Shown one piece after another: positions 1 through 6,773 of a stretch of 7,539 nt of DNA (positions are counted from its first letter, which is position 1; each line of letters starts with the position of its first letter). Under the pieces are notes generated by a model that worked only from the letters and a program-made list of their open reading frames with translations, did no database searches and had not been told where the DNA came from. The translations under genes and the position numbers were made by a program. Source of the stretch: RYN-433 sp036558265 (GTDB taxonomy: Bacteria > Planctomycetota > Phycisphaerae > Tepidisphaerales > Tepidisphaeraceae); the NCBI GenBank assembly GCA_036558265.1, contig DATBFY010000258.1, forward strand, positions 1 to 7,539, read 5' to 3'.

Positions 1-849
1 GTCGCGTTCTACACGCTGTCGAACGAGAAGATGGTCCGCCAGGCGCCGATCATCTTCCTTCGCGACGCCGAAGGACACATCCGTGGGATCCGAAACTGGT
101 GGTCGTGGTTCGGCTATGACACGCTGGGACGCTCGATCCTCGCGCGGTCGCTCTTCGGCGGGACGATCTCGCTGGCGGTGGGCCTCGCGGCGGCGGCAAT
201 TGCCGTCTGCCTGGGCGTGCTGGTCGGGTTGTTCGCCGGTTACCGCGGTGGATGGGTCGATTCGGCCCTCATGCGCTTCGTGGACGTCATGTACGGCCTG
301 CCGTACATCCTGCTGGTCATCCTCTTCAAGATCGCGTTCGAGCCCCACCTCCAGACGCTCTTCGGGCCCACGGTGCTGAATCTCAACAGCCCGGCGGAAC
401 TGGCGAACGGGGTCGTCCTGTTCGCGGCGATCGGCCTGGTGAGCTGGCTGACCATGGCACGCGTCGTTCGCGGGCAGGTGCTGTCGCTTCGGAGCCTGCC
501 CTACATCGAGGCCTGCCGCGCCCTGGGACTGAAGGAGGGCCGCGTGTTCCTGCGGCACATCCTGCCCAACCTGATCGGACCGATCACCGTCTACGCCACC
601 CTCACCGTGCCCTCGGCCATCCTTCAGGAGTCGTTTCTGAGCTTCCTGGGCGTGGGCGTGAACCCGCCCCTGGCCACCTGGGGCAGCCTGGCGAGCGAAG
701 GCGTCGAACAGCTCAGCCCGCTGAAGTTCTACTGGTGGCTCCTCGTGTTTCCCTGCGTCCTGCTGGCGGTTACCCTGTTGAGCCTGAACTTTCTGGGAGA
801 CGGCTTACGCGACGTGTTCGACCCGAAGAAGGAAGCGGCTAAGATCTGA
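1..849 (+). CDS. oppC: OppC-type ABC transporter permease, 5' partial
   Basis: This is an inner-membrane permease subunit of an Opp/Dpp-type ABC importer, which pairs with a B subunit to form the channel. The frame is open from base 1 and the first membrane helix expected in the family is absent, so the gene starts left of the window; the ATG at 31 is internal. The 282 visible residues begin just before the conserved GYDTLGRS segment (38-45), the counterpart of the family's GTDxxGRD. Membrane segments follow at about 55-80, 96-113, 136-155, 190-210 and 243-265. The ATPase-coupling EAA loop is at about 169-190 (EACRALGLKEG, then FLRHILPN). Stretches such as VSWLTMARVVRGQ and ESFLSFLGVGV match E. 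coli OppC closely. The family's C-terminal GLRDVFDPK is present. A short insertion of about 20 residues at 112-132 lengthens one external loop. It is a diverged paralogue of the C permease at 4055-5518. It ends 48 bases before the binding-protein gene. The family call is very secure, the substrate unknown. Confidence 0.95.
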   Translation, partial: VAFYTLSNEKMVRQAPIIFLRDAEGHIRGIRNWWSWFGYDTLGRSILARSLFGGTISLAVGLAAAAIAVCLGVLVGLFAGYRGGWVDSALMRFVDVMYGLPYILLVILFKIAFEPHLQTLFGPTVLNLNSPAELANGVVLFAAIGLVSWLTMARVVRGQVLSLRSLPYIEACRALGLKEGRVFLRHILPNLIGPITVYATLTVPSAILQESFLSFLGVGVNPPLATWGSLASEGVEQLSPLKFYWWLLVFPCVLLAVTLLSLNFLGDGLRDVFDPKKEAAKI

Positions 850-886
850 CGCGCACGGCGGCGGCCGCGGCGGCGCGAGAGGCATC

Positions 887-892
887 GAAAGG
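887..892 (+). promoter_or_regulatory. Weak Shine-Dalgarno-like site for the binding-protein gene
   Basis: GAAAGG lies 5 bases before the ATG at 898. It is the only plausible purine-rich ribosome site at a correct distance before any of the five starts in the window; the other four starts have none. No other start codon occurs in frame between the previous stop and 898, so the start is also fixed by position. Confidence 0.4.
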
Positions 893-897
893 TCGAA

Positions 898-2868
898 ATG
901 GAAAACAGGTTCGGCGTCAAGGATTTCATCCTGTTCGTTCTGCTGGCGCTGCTCATCGGGGTCGTCGTGCTCGCCATGCTCCAGTACGACCGGCAGTGGA
1001 CCGACGTGCAGAAGATCCGCGATCAACTGGCCGAACAGGGACGCGACCTCCGCGACCTCCAGCGCAGCATCGCCCGCGGCGTCACATTCAATAGCCAGGG
1101 GGGCGCGGGAACCTTGGCGACCGGCTCGCGCATCGCCTCGACCAACCCCGCCGACTACGGCAAGGACGACCCCTTCGCACGCATCAAGGCCGCCCGCGCC
1201 AACCCCACCTACGCCGAGGGCGACTGGCTCGTGGACGTGGCCATGGGCCAGATCGCCAAGCTCACGCCCTTCATCGCCTCCGACCTCTACGCGATGCGCG
1301 TGCAGGACCTGGTCCTCGAAACACTCCTCACGCGCGACCCGATGACGCTCGACTGGCAGCCGCTGCTCGCCAGCAGCCTGCCCAAGATCGACGATAACGT
1401 CGAGGCCTACAACAAGTACGTCGATGGGCAGAAGAAAAAGGGCCGCAAGATCGAGGAGATCTGGAAAGACCCTTCGTTGCCGATCCCGGTGACGATGACG
1501 TTCACCCTGCGATCGGGACCGCAGTTCTCGGACGGCAAGCCAATCACCGCCGACGACTTCGTCTGGACCTTTAACTGGATCATGAACGAGAAGGTCGCCG
1601 CTGTCCGCGACCGCTCGAACTTCGAGAAGATTCGCAGCGTCGAGAAAAAGGGAGAGAACCAGCTCGTGTTCAAGTTCCGCGAGCCGTATTATGACATCCT
1701 TACGCTCGCCGGTTCGCTTTACGCCCTGCCGAAACACTTCTACGAGAAGTACCAGCCGGAGCAATACAACCAGTCCGTCGGGCTCCTGATGGGCTCGGGT
1801 CCATATCGGCTTGAGGACCCGACGGCATGGAAGCCCGGCTCGGGTCAGGTTGTCCTGGTGCGAAACGAGCGCTACTGGGGCACGCTCCCGGCATTCGATC
1901 GCATCATCTTCAAGGAGATCTCCAACGATGTCGCCCGCCAGACCGCTTTCCGCAACGGCGAGATCGACGTGCTGGAGGCCCGCCCCGAGCAGTACCAGGC
2001 GATGAAGAACGACCGTGAGCTGATGAAGCGAAGCCAGGCGCATGATATCCTCTCGCTCAACGGCGGCTACCGCTACGTCGCCTGGCAGCAGAAGAAGAAC
2101 GGCAAGCCCACCGTGTTCGCCGATCAGCGCGTCCGCCAGGCCATGGCCATGCTCGTCAACCGCGAGCGCATGATGCAGGAGCTGACGCTCGGCTACGCCG
2201 AACTTGCCTCGGGCCCGTTCAGCCCGGCCGGCAAACAGTTCGATCCTTCCGTCAAGCCGCTGCCTTACGACGTGCCCAGGGCCAAGCAACTCCTGGCCGA
2301 GGCGGGCCTTAAAGATACGCAAGGCGACGGCGTCCTCCGTATGCCCGACGGCACGCCCTTCCGCTTCAAGCTCACCTTCCCTTCCGGCAGCGCCTCCTAC
2401 GAGAAGATGGCCCTGACGATGAAGGACGCCTACGCCGGCGTCGGCATCGTGATGGACCTCGACCCCCTCGAGTGGGCCGTCTTCACCCAGAAGCTCAACA
2501 CCAAGGACTTCGAGGCGATCTCGCTGGGCTGGGGCGGCGGAAACCCCGAGTCCGACATCTTCCAGATGTTCGACTCAAGCCAGAGCGTGACCGACGGCGA
2601 CAACTTCATGTGGTACGCCAACCCCAGGTTCGACGAGATTGTCCGCAGGGCCCGCACCACCGTCGACGAGGCCAAACGCATCCCCCTATGGCACGAGGCC
2701 CAGCGCATCCTCAACGAAGACCAGCCCTACATGTTCCTCTGGTTCACCAAGGAGATGTACCTGCTGGACAAGCGGATTCAGAACGTCCAGATGGGGCCGC
2801 TCGGCCTGCCCATGGGCGACCGCCTGGAGTGGTGGGTCCCGCGCAACCAACAGAAGTGGATCAAGTGA
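898..2868 (+). CDS. Membrane-anchored family 5 extracellular solute-binding protein
   Basis: This is the substrate-binding protein of the importer (SBP_bac_5, OppA/DppA-like fold), 656 residues against roughly 510-550 usual. A membrane helix lies at about 9-28, preceded by a short charged N-terminus. It is followed by a heptad coiled coil at about 30-60 with V37, I40, L44, L51, L54 and I58 in the core positions. A Gly/Ser/Ala-rich linker leads to the binding fold, which begins near 108 (EGDWLVDVAMG). Family hallmarks are TFTLRSGPQFSDGKPITADD at 201-220, GSGPYRL at 299-305, LVRNERYWG at 320-328, RQAMAMLVNR at 413-422, and the closing YMFLWF at 611-616. A lysine-rich insertion lies at about 167-195. 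No cysteine is present anywhere, so there is no lipobox; the helix should act as an uncleaved anchor with the fold outside the membrane, although a signal peptidase I cut near residue 26 cannot be excluded. The start is the first ATG after the oppC stop. Its place just before dppB/dppC suggests it feeds that pair. The ligand is unknown. Confidence 0.93.
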   Translation: MENRFGVKDFILFVLLALLIGVVVLAMLQYDRQWTDVQKIRDQLAEQGRDLRDLQRSIARGVTFNSQGGAGTLATGSRIASTNPADYGKDDPFARIKAARANPTYAEGDWLVDVAMGQIAKLTPFIASDLYAMRVQDLVLETLLTRDPMTLDWQPLLASSLPKIDDNVEAYNKYVDGQKKKGRKIEEIWKDPSLPIPVTMTFTLRSGPQFSDGKPITADDFVWTFNWIMNEKVAAVRDRSNFEKIRSVEKKGENQLVFKFREPYYDILTLAGSLYALPKHFYEKYQPEQYNQSVGLLMGSGPYRLEDPTAWKPGSGQVVLVRNERYWGTLPAFDRIIFKEISNDVARQTAFRNGEIDVLEARPEQYQAMKNDRELMKRSQAHDILSLNGGYRYVAWQQKKNGKPTVFADQRVRQAMAMLVNRERMMQELTLGYAELASGPFSPAGKQFDPSVKPLPYDVPRAKQLLAEAGLKDTQGDGVLRMPDGTPFRFKLTFPSGSASYEKMALTMKDAYAGVGIVMDLDPLEWAVFTQKLNTKDFEAISLGWGGGNPESDIFQMFDSSQSVTDGDNFMWYANPRFDEIVRRARTTVDEAKRIPLWHEAQRILNEDQPYMFLWFTKEMYLLDKRIQNVQMGPLGLPMGDRLEWWVPRNQQKWIK

Positions 2869-2893
2869 CGCGCTCGCGCCGCGGCCCGCCCCC

Positions 2894-4048
2894 ATGCTCA
2901 ACTACATCATCCGACGCATCCTCCTGATGATCCCGACCGTGCTGGGGATCACCTTGCTGGTGTTCCTGGTGATGGCCATGGCGCCGGGCGGCGTCGCCGG
3001 CGCCCTCCTGAGCGCGCAGGGCAACATGCGCCCGGAAGAGCGCCGGCTGCGCATGGAGTATCTCAACCGCCGTTACGGCCTGGACAAGCCGATCATGGTG
3101 CAGTACGGCCGCTGGCTTAACCGAGTTTCGCCCATTGGCTTTCGCACCTACACCGACGACGACCCGAAGGTGCGCGACGCCGCCGCACGGGCCAGGCAGG
3201 CCGGCGAAGGCGTCAAACCCTCCGTTCGGGCGGGCGAGCTCGACTTCCGCCACCCGACCATCAAGTGGCCCGACCTGGGCGACAGCTTCCTTCGCAACCG
3301 CCCCGTGATCGAGATCGTCAAGGAAGCCCTCCCCATCACCCTCCTCCTGAACCTGACCACGATCCCGATCGCCTACGCGATCGCCGTCACCGCCGGCATC
3401 TACGCCGCACGGCACCGCGGCAAGCTCTTCGACGTGACCAGCGGCACCGTCTTCCTCGGACTCTGGTCGATCCCCACCATCTGGGCCGGCGTCATGATGA
3501 TCGGGTTTCTGGCCAACAAGGATTACCTGGGCGCCTTCCCCACCGGCGGCTTACACGACACGGCGGCGGAGAACATGGCCTTCCTCCCCCACATCGTCGC
3601 CGGACACTTTCAGCGCGGGTGGCTGCTCGACAGCCTCTGGCACCTCGCGCTGCCCGTCGCCTGCCTGACCTACGGCGAGTTCGCGTTCCTCTCCAAGCTG
3701 ATGCGTTCCTCGATGCTCGAGAACCTGTCCGCCGACTTCGCGCGCACGGCCCGCGCCAAGGGCCTGTCCGAAAACGCCGTCCTCTTCCGACACGTCCTGA
3801 GCAACAGCATCCTCCCCCTGATCACGATGGCGGCGGCGACCGTCCCGACCCTGCTGGGCGGCTCGGTCGTGGTCGAGCAGATCTTCAGCATCAACGGCAT
3901 GGGACGCCTGATGATCGAGGCCATCTTCCAGCGCGAGCAGGAGATCGTCCTCTCCGTCACCCTCGTCGTCTCGATCGTCACCGTGGTCAGCCTGCTGATC
4001 GCCGACATCTGTTACGCCCTGGCCGACCCGCGCATCACCTATGACTGA
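2894..4048 (+). CDS. dppB: DppB-type ABC transporter permease
   Basis: This is the B permease subunit of the Opp/Dpp importer, located in the inner membrane, 384 residues against about 306-340 usual. The start MLNYIIRRIL leads directly into the first membrane helix (about 9-29) and the family motif APGG (30-33), which fixes the start although the reading frame is open further upstream. YGLDKPIMVQY (61-71) is the conserved segment after helix 1. Further helices lie at about 144-169, 181-206, 246-270, 302-326 and 350-375. The EAA coupling loop is DFARTARAKGLSENAVLFRH (281-300). The end, YALADPRITYD, is the usual B-subunit C-terminus. The extra length lies in the first external loop (about 77-131), which is charged and helical in character at 88-105. 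It starts 25 bases after the binding-protein stop, in a GC-rich spacer with no ribosome-binding site, so translation may be coupled. It ends 6 bases before dppC, which is its likely partner. Confidence 0.95.
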   Translation: MLNYIIRRILLMIPTVLGITLLVFLVMAMAPGGVAGALLSAQGNMRPEERRLRMEYLNRRYGLDKPIMVQYGRWLNRVSPIGFRTYTDDDPKVRDAAARARQAGEGVKPSVRAGELDFRHPTIKWPDLGDSFLRNRPVIEIVKEALPITLLLNLTTIPIAYAIAVTAGIYAARHRGKLFDVTSGTVFLGLWSIPTIWAGVMMIGFLANKDYLGAFPTGGLHDTAAENMAFLPHIVAGHFQRGWLLDSLWHLALPVACLTYGEFAFLSKLMRSSMLENLSADFARTARAKGLSENAVLFRHVLSNSILPLITMAAATVPTLLGGSVVVEQIFSINGMGRLMIEAIFQREQEIVLSVTLVVSIVTVVSLLIADICYALADPRITYD

Positions 4049-4054
4049 TCGACC

Positions 4055-5518
4055 ATGAGCACGATCGCCGCCGCCCAAACCCTGCCACCGCCGTCCTCGG
4101 CTGCCGACGTCCCAGCCGAGGGCCCGCGCCCCTGGCTCGCCGAGGTCATGGACGACACCATCGGCCGCACCGGCGCGCGGCTCGGGCTGGTGTGGATCGG
4201 CGTCGTCGCCTTCCTGGCCGTGTTTGCCCCGTTCCTCGCCAACACCCATCCCTACCTGCTCAAGACCGACGATCCGTCCCTGGTTCGCCAGTTCGGCACG
4301 TGGTCCAGTCCGCTCCTGCGATACCTGGGCGGCGCCGACGTGGCCCTGGTCATCGTCGCAGTCGCCGCCGTCGCCCTCTGGTTCAGCCGCCGCCTGGGCA
4401 CCGCTCAGAAACTGCTGCTCTTCTTCGCCGTGCTCTTCGCGGCCCTGCCCATCACCTATTGGAAGCCGTTCGCCCTGTGGGTCGCCCAGGAACATCATGA
4501 CTGGGACAAGTTCCCGTCCAGGACCAGGGAGATGTCGAGGCTGATCGTCATCTTCCTGATGTGGGCAGCGGACCTGGCGCTGCTCGCCTGGATCCTCCTG
4601 GGCTCCCCCATCCCCGGTAAAGTCCGGGCGACCTACGCTGCGATACTGGGCGCGTTGGCCGTGCTGTTGATCATCTTCCCCGTCAACCCGCCGGTGCTGG
4701 CGCGATACGAAGCCTATCGCGAAGCCCAGGCCGCCGGCCACGTGCAGTTCATCCTCCGCGCGCCGCTGCCCTATTCGGCCAGCGACCGCCTCCGCGACCA
4801 GTTCGACGTCAACCGCCCCCACCCCTGGTCGCCCTCGCGAGGCCACTGGCTCGGCACCGAGCGCAACGGCGCCGACATCCTCTCCCGCATGATGCACGCC
4901 TGCCGCATCGCCATGGCCATTGGCTTCATCGCCACCGGCATCGCCGCGGTCATCGGCGCCATCATCGGCGGCCTCATGGGCTATTTCGTCGGTTGGGTCG
5001 ATCTGCTCGGCATGCGCCTCGTCGAGATTTTCGGCTCGATCCCCATCATGTACCTCCTGCTCGCCTTCGTGGCATTCTTCGAACGCAACATGTACATGAT
5101 CATGGTCATCATCGGCCTGACCACCTGGGTCGGCGACGCCCGCTTCGTCCGCGCCGAGTTCCTCAAGCTGCGCAACCAGGATTTCGTCCAGGCCGCCAAG
5201 GCCGCGGGCCTGCCCCTCCGCTCCGTCCTCTTCCGACACATGCTCCCCAACGCGATGGCCCCGCTCCTCGTCAGCGCCAGCTTCGGCATCGCGTCGGCCA
5301 TCCTCTACGAGGCCACGCTCAGCTACCTCGGCCTGGGCCTGATCGACGACCCGAGCTGGGGCCAGTTGCTCAACCAGGCGCTTTCCGAGGGCGGCCTGTT
5401 TTACTGGTGGCTGGCCATATTCCCCGGGCTGGCTATCTTCCTGACGGTCTTCGCCTTCAACCTCGTCGGCGAAGCCGTGCGCGACGCGCTGGATCCGAAG
5501 CTGAAGGGGATCGAGTGA
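4055..5518 (+). CDS. dppC: DppC-type ABC transporter permease with extra membrane domain
   Basis: This is the C permease subunit that should pair with the adjacent DppB, but it has 487 residues against about 290-340 usual. A Pro/Ala-rich N-terminal tail (1-30) precedes helix 1 (about 41-61). The next family landmark, LGTERNGADILSR (266-278, the usual GTDxxGRD), normally follows within about 50 residues; here it comes about 205 residues later. Between them lie four hydrophobic segments at about 92-110, 118-135, 161-183 and 190-210, with charged connectors such as EHHDWDKFPSRTREM. The even number preserves the topology of what follows. The rest is canonical: helices at about 285-310 and 322-342, an EAA loop at 376-399 (DFVQAAKAAGLPLRS, then LFRHMLPN), LSYLGLGL at 422-429 and the terminal AVRDALDPK at 474-482. 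The start ATG is 6 bases after the dppB stop; an in-frame ATG at 4148 (residue 32) is an alternative but has a ribosome site only 2 bases away. I do not recognise the inserted domain as any named family. Confidence 0.93.
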   Translation: MSTIAAAQTLPPPSSAADVPAEGPRPWLAEVMDDTIGRTGARLGLVWIGVVAFLAVFAPFLANTHPYLLKTDDPSLVRQFGTWSSPLLRYLGGADVALVIVAVAAVALWFSRRLGTAQKLLLFFAVLFAALPITYWKPFALWVAQEHHDWDKFPSRTREMSRLIVIFLMWAADLALLAWILLGSPIPGKVRATYAAILGALAVLLIIFPVNPPVLARYEAYREAQAAGHVQFILRAPLPYSASDRLRDQFDVNRPHPWSPSRGHWLGTERNGADILSRMMHACRIAMAIGFIATGIAAVIGAIIGGLMGYFVGWVDLLGMRLVEIFGSIPIMYLLLAFVAFFERNMYMIMVIIGLTTWVGDARFVRAEFLKLRNQDFVQAAKAAGLPLRSVLFRHMLPNAMAPLLVSASFGIASAILYEATLSYLGLGLIDDPSWGQLLNQALSEGGLFYWWLAIFPGLAIFLTVFAFNLVGEAVRDALDPKLKGIE

Positions 5519-5522
5519 GATA

Positions 5523-5550
5523 GAAGCGAGAAGCGAGAAACGAGAAGTAA
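5523..5550 (+). repeat. Heptanucleotide tandem array, GAAGCGA type, 4 units
   Basis: Four contiguous 7-base units fill much of the dppC-dppD spacer. The first two are identical GAAGCGA, the third differs at one position (GAAACGA) and the fourth is degenerate (GAAGTAA). The purine-rich composition contrasts with the GC-rich genes around it. The array ends 22 bases before the dppD start, too far to act as a ribosome-binding site. Confidence 0.85.
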
Positions 5551-5552
5551 AT

Positions 5553-5566
5553 CTGAACCCTGAACC
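5553..5566 (+). repeat. Heptanucleotide repeat, CTGAACC type, 2 units
   Basis: Two identical CTGAACC units stand back to back, 2 bases after the GAAGCGA array and 6 bases before the dppD start codon. A pair alone would be weak evidence; it is listed because it shares the 7-base period of three neighbouring arrays. Confidence 0.6.
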
Positions 5567-5572
5567 GTCCCC

Positions 5573-6745
5573 ATGGCCCAACCTTCCCCAATCCCCAATC
5601 CGCAATCCACAATCGGCAATGCCCAGCCCCTCCTCCAGCTCGACAACCTCAACGTCGCCTTCAACACCGACCGCGGGCAGATCCGCCCCGTGCGCGACGT
5701 CTCCTACACCATCTACCCCGGCCAAACCCTCGCCGTCGTCGGTGAGTCCGGCTGTGGCAAGTCCGTCACCGCGCTCTCGATCCTGCGCCTGATCCCGATG
5801 CCGCCCGGGCAGATCCTCTCCGGAGAGGTGCGCTTCCAGGATCGCAACCTCCTCGACCTCTCCGAGCGCGAGATGCGCTCGGTCCGCGGACGCGACATCG
5901 CCATGATCTTCCAGGAGCCGATGACAAGCCTCAACCCGGTCTACACGATCGGCGACCAGATCGCAGAGGCCGTCATGCTCCACCAGCACGTCAACGGCCG
6001 CCAGGCCTACGAGATCGCCGAGCAGGCCATGCGCGACGTCGGCATCTCCGACCCCGGCCGCCGTCTGCACGAGTACCCTCACCAGATGTCCGGCGGCATG
6101 CGGCAGCGCGTCATGATCGCCATGGCCCTCTCCTGCAAGCCCAAGCTCCTGATCGCTGACGAGCCCACCACCGCGCTCGACGTGACGATCCAGGCGCAGA
6201 TCCTCGAGCTCCTGCGAAAGCTCCAGCGCGAGACCGGCATGGCGATCCTGCTGATCACGCACGACCTGGGCGTGGTGGCCGAGAACGCCGACGTGGTCGC
6301 GGTCATGTACGCCAGCCGCGTCGTCGAGTACGCCCCGGTCGAGGACATCTTCGAGCGTCCCCTGCACCCCTACACCGAGGGCCTCCTGCGCAGCGTGCCG
6401 AAGCTGGGCGCGCACTCCGAGCGCCTGGTCTCGATCCCCGGCGCCGTCCCCAACCCCGCGCGCTTCCCCACCGGGTGCAAGTTCCACCCCCGCTGCCCGC
6501 GCACCCGCGAGGCCGCCGCCACCGCCCCGGCCGCGGACACCGTCGAGGTCATCACCACCGAGGAGCGCTTCCGCGTGCTCCGCAAGTGCGCCGCCGACGA
6601 GCCGCTCCTGCGCGAGATCTCCCCCGGTCACTGGGCGGCCTGCCACCTGGTCGAAGGCTTCGACCGCGCCCCCATCACCCGCCCGACGCTGGCCAACAAG
6701 CGCCAGGTCACCCCGGAAACGATCGGCACCGTCACCGTCGCCTGA
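5573..6745 (+). CDS. dppD: DppD/OppD-type ABC transporter ATPase
   Basis: This is one of the two cytoplasmic ATPases that power the importer, 390 residues against about 325-340 usual. It has Walker A GESGCGKS (57-64), the Q-loop FQEPMTSLNP (Q114), the signature MSGGMRQR (172-179), Walker B LLIADE (192-197), D-loop ALD (201-203) and switch histidine H230 (ITHDLGVV). After the ATPase core comes the peptide-transporter C-terminal region, starting near HPYTEGLL (265-272). It holds C302, C308, C339 and C357, the four cysteines that bind a 4Fe-4S cluster in solved DppD/OppD relatives. The gap C308 to C339 is 31 residues, where E. coli OppD has 7, so about 24 residues are inserted. Residues 1-19 precede the conserved LLQLDNLNV; residues 5-16 are encoded by a heptamer array. 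ATG 5573 is the only in-frame ATG before the ATPase core, with no ribosome site before it. A 30-residue tail follows the last cysteine. Its partner is the F ATPase directly downstream. Confidence 0.96.
   Translation: MAQPSPIPNPQSTIGNAQPLLQLDNLNVAFNTDRGQIRPVRDVSYTIYPGQTLAVVGESGCGKSVTALSILRLIPMPPGQILSGEVRFQDRNLLDLSEREMRSVRGRDIAMIFQEPMTSLNPVYTIGDQIAEAVMLHQHVNGRQAYEIAEQAMRDVGISDPGRRLHEYPHQMSGGMRQRVMIAMALSCKPKLLIADEPTTALDVTIQAQILELLRKLQRETGMAILLITHDLGVVAENADVVAVMYASRVVEYAPVEDIFERPLHPYTEGLLRSVPKLGAHSERLVSIPGAVPNPARFPTGCKFHPRCPRTREAAATAPAADTVEVITTEERFRVLRKCAADEPLLREISPGHWAACHLVEGFDRAPITRPTLANKRQVTPETIGTVTVA
5586..5620 (+). repeat. Heptanucleotide tandem array, CCCCAAT type, 5 units, inside dppD
   Basis: Five contiguous 7-base units follow the consensus CNNCAAT. 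The first two are identical CCCCAAT, and the next three vary only at positions 2 and 3 (CCGCAAT, CCACAAT, CGGCAAT). The array lies within the dppD reading frame, 13 bases after the start codon, and encodes the low-complexity stretch PIPNPQSTIGN. Because 7 is not a multiple of 3, successive units are read in successive frames. Confidence 0.87.
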
Positions 6746-6773
6746 CCACAACTGACAACGGACAACTGACGAT
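6746..6773 (+). repeat. Heptanucleotide tandem array, TGACAAC type, about 4 units
   Basis: The array begins at the first base after the dppD stop and covers 28 of the 30 spacer bases before the next start. Units are CCACAAC, TGACAAC, GGACAAC and the degenerate TGACGAT. Read in another phase, the core is three units of ACAAC followed by T or G and then G, at 6748-6768. No ribosome-binding site is left in the spacer. Confidence 0.75.

Noticed and set aside
850..897. GC-rich hairpin potential after oppC, as a terminator
   Set aside because: CGCGC at 850-854 can pair with GCGCG at 873-877, but the interior pairs poorly and no T-run follows. The genes on both sides are closely spaced, so a terminator here is not supported.
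885..900. Near-repeat TCGAAAGG and TCGAAATG before the binding-protein start
   Set aside because: Only two 8-base units, one mismatch, with a different period from the heptamer arrays; easily chance, and better read as a ribosome site plus start codon.
805..2322. A 505-codon open frame on the minus strand across the binding-protein gene
   Set aside because: It is the same codon-aligned shadow effect, opposite a clear SBP_bac_5 gene; its translation is low-complexity and unlike known proteins.
3265..4044. Plus-strand open frame of 259 codons inside dppB, and similar ones at 252-842, 2472-2927 and 4993-5523
   Set aside because: They are Arg/Pro/His-rich out-of-frame readings of strongly conserved permease or binding-protein genes, typical of GC-rich DNA.
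4055..5518. Enlarged dppC as an artefactual fusion of two genes or a frameshift
   Set aside because: The reading frame is continuous, both ends match the family, and the added part lies in the middle with well-formed hydrophobic segments, so an in-frame domain insertion is the simpler reading.
5523..5620. Repeat cluster considered as a CRISPR array or protein-binding iterons
   Set aside because: Units are 7 bases, contiguous, with no spacers, and of several different sequences; there is no repeat-spacer pattern and no replication gene nearby.
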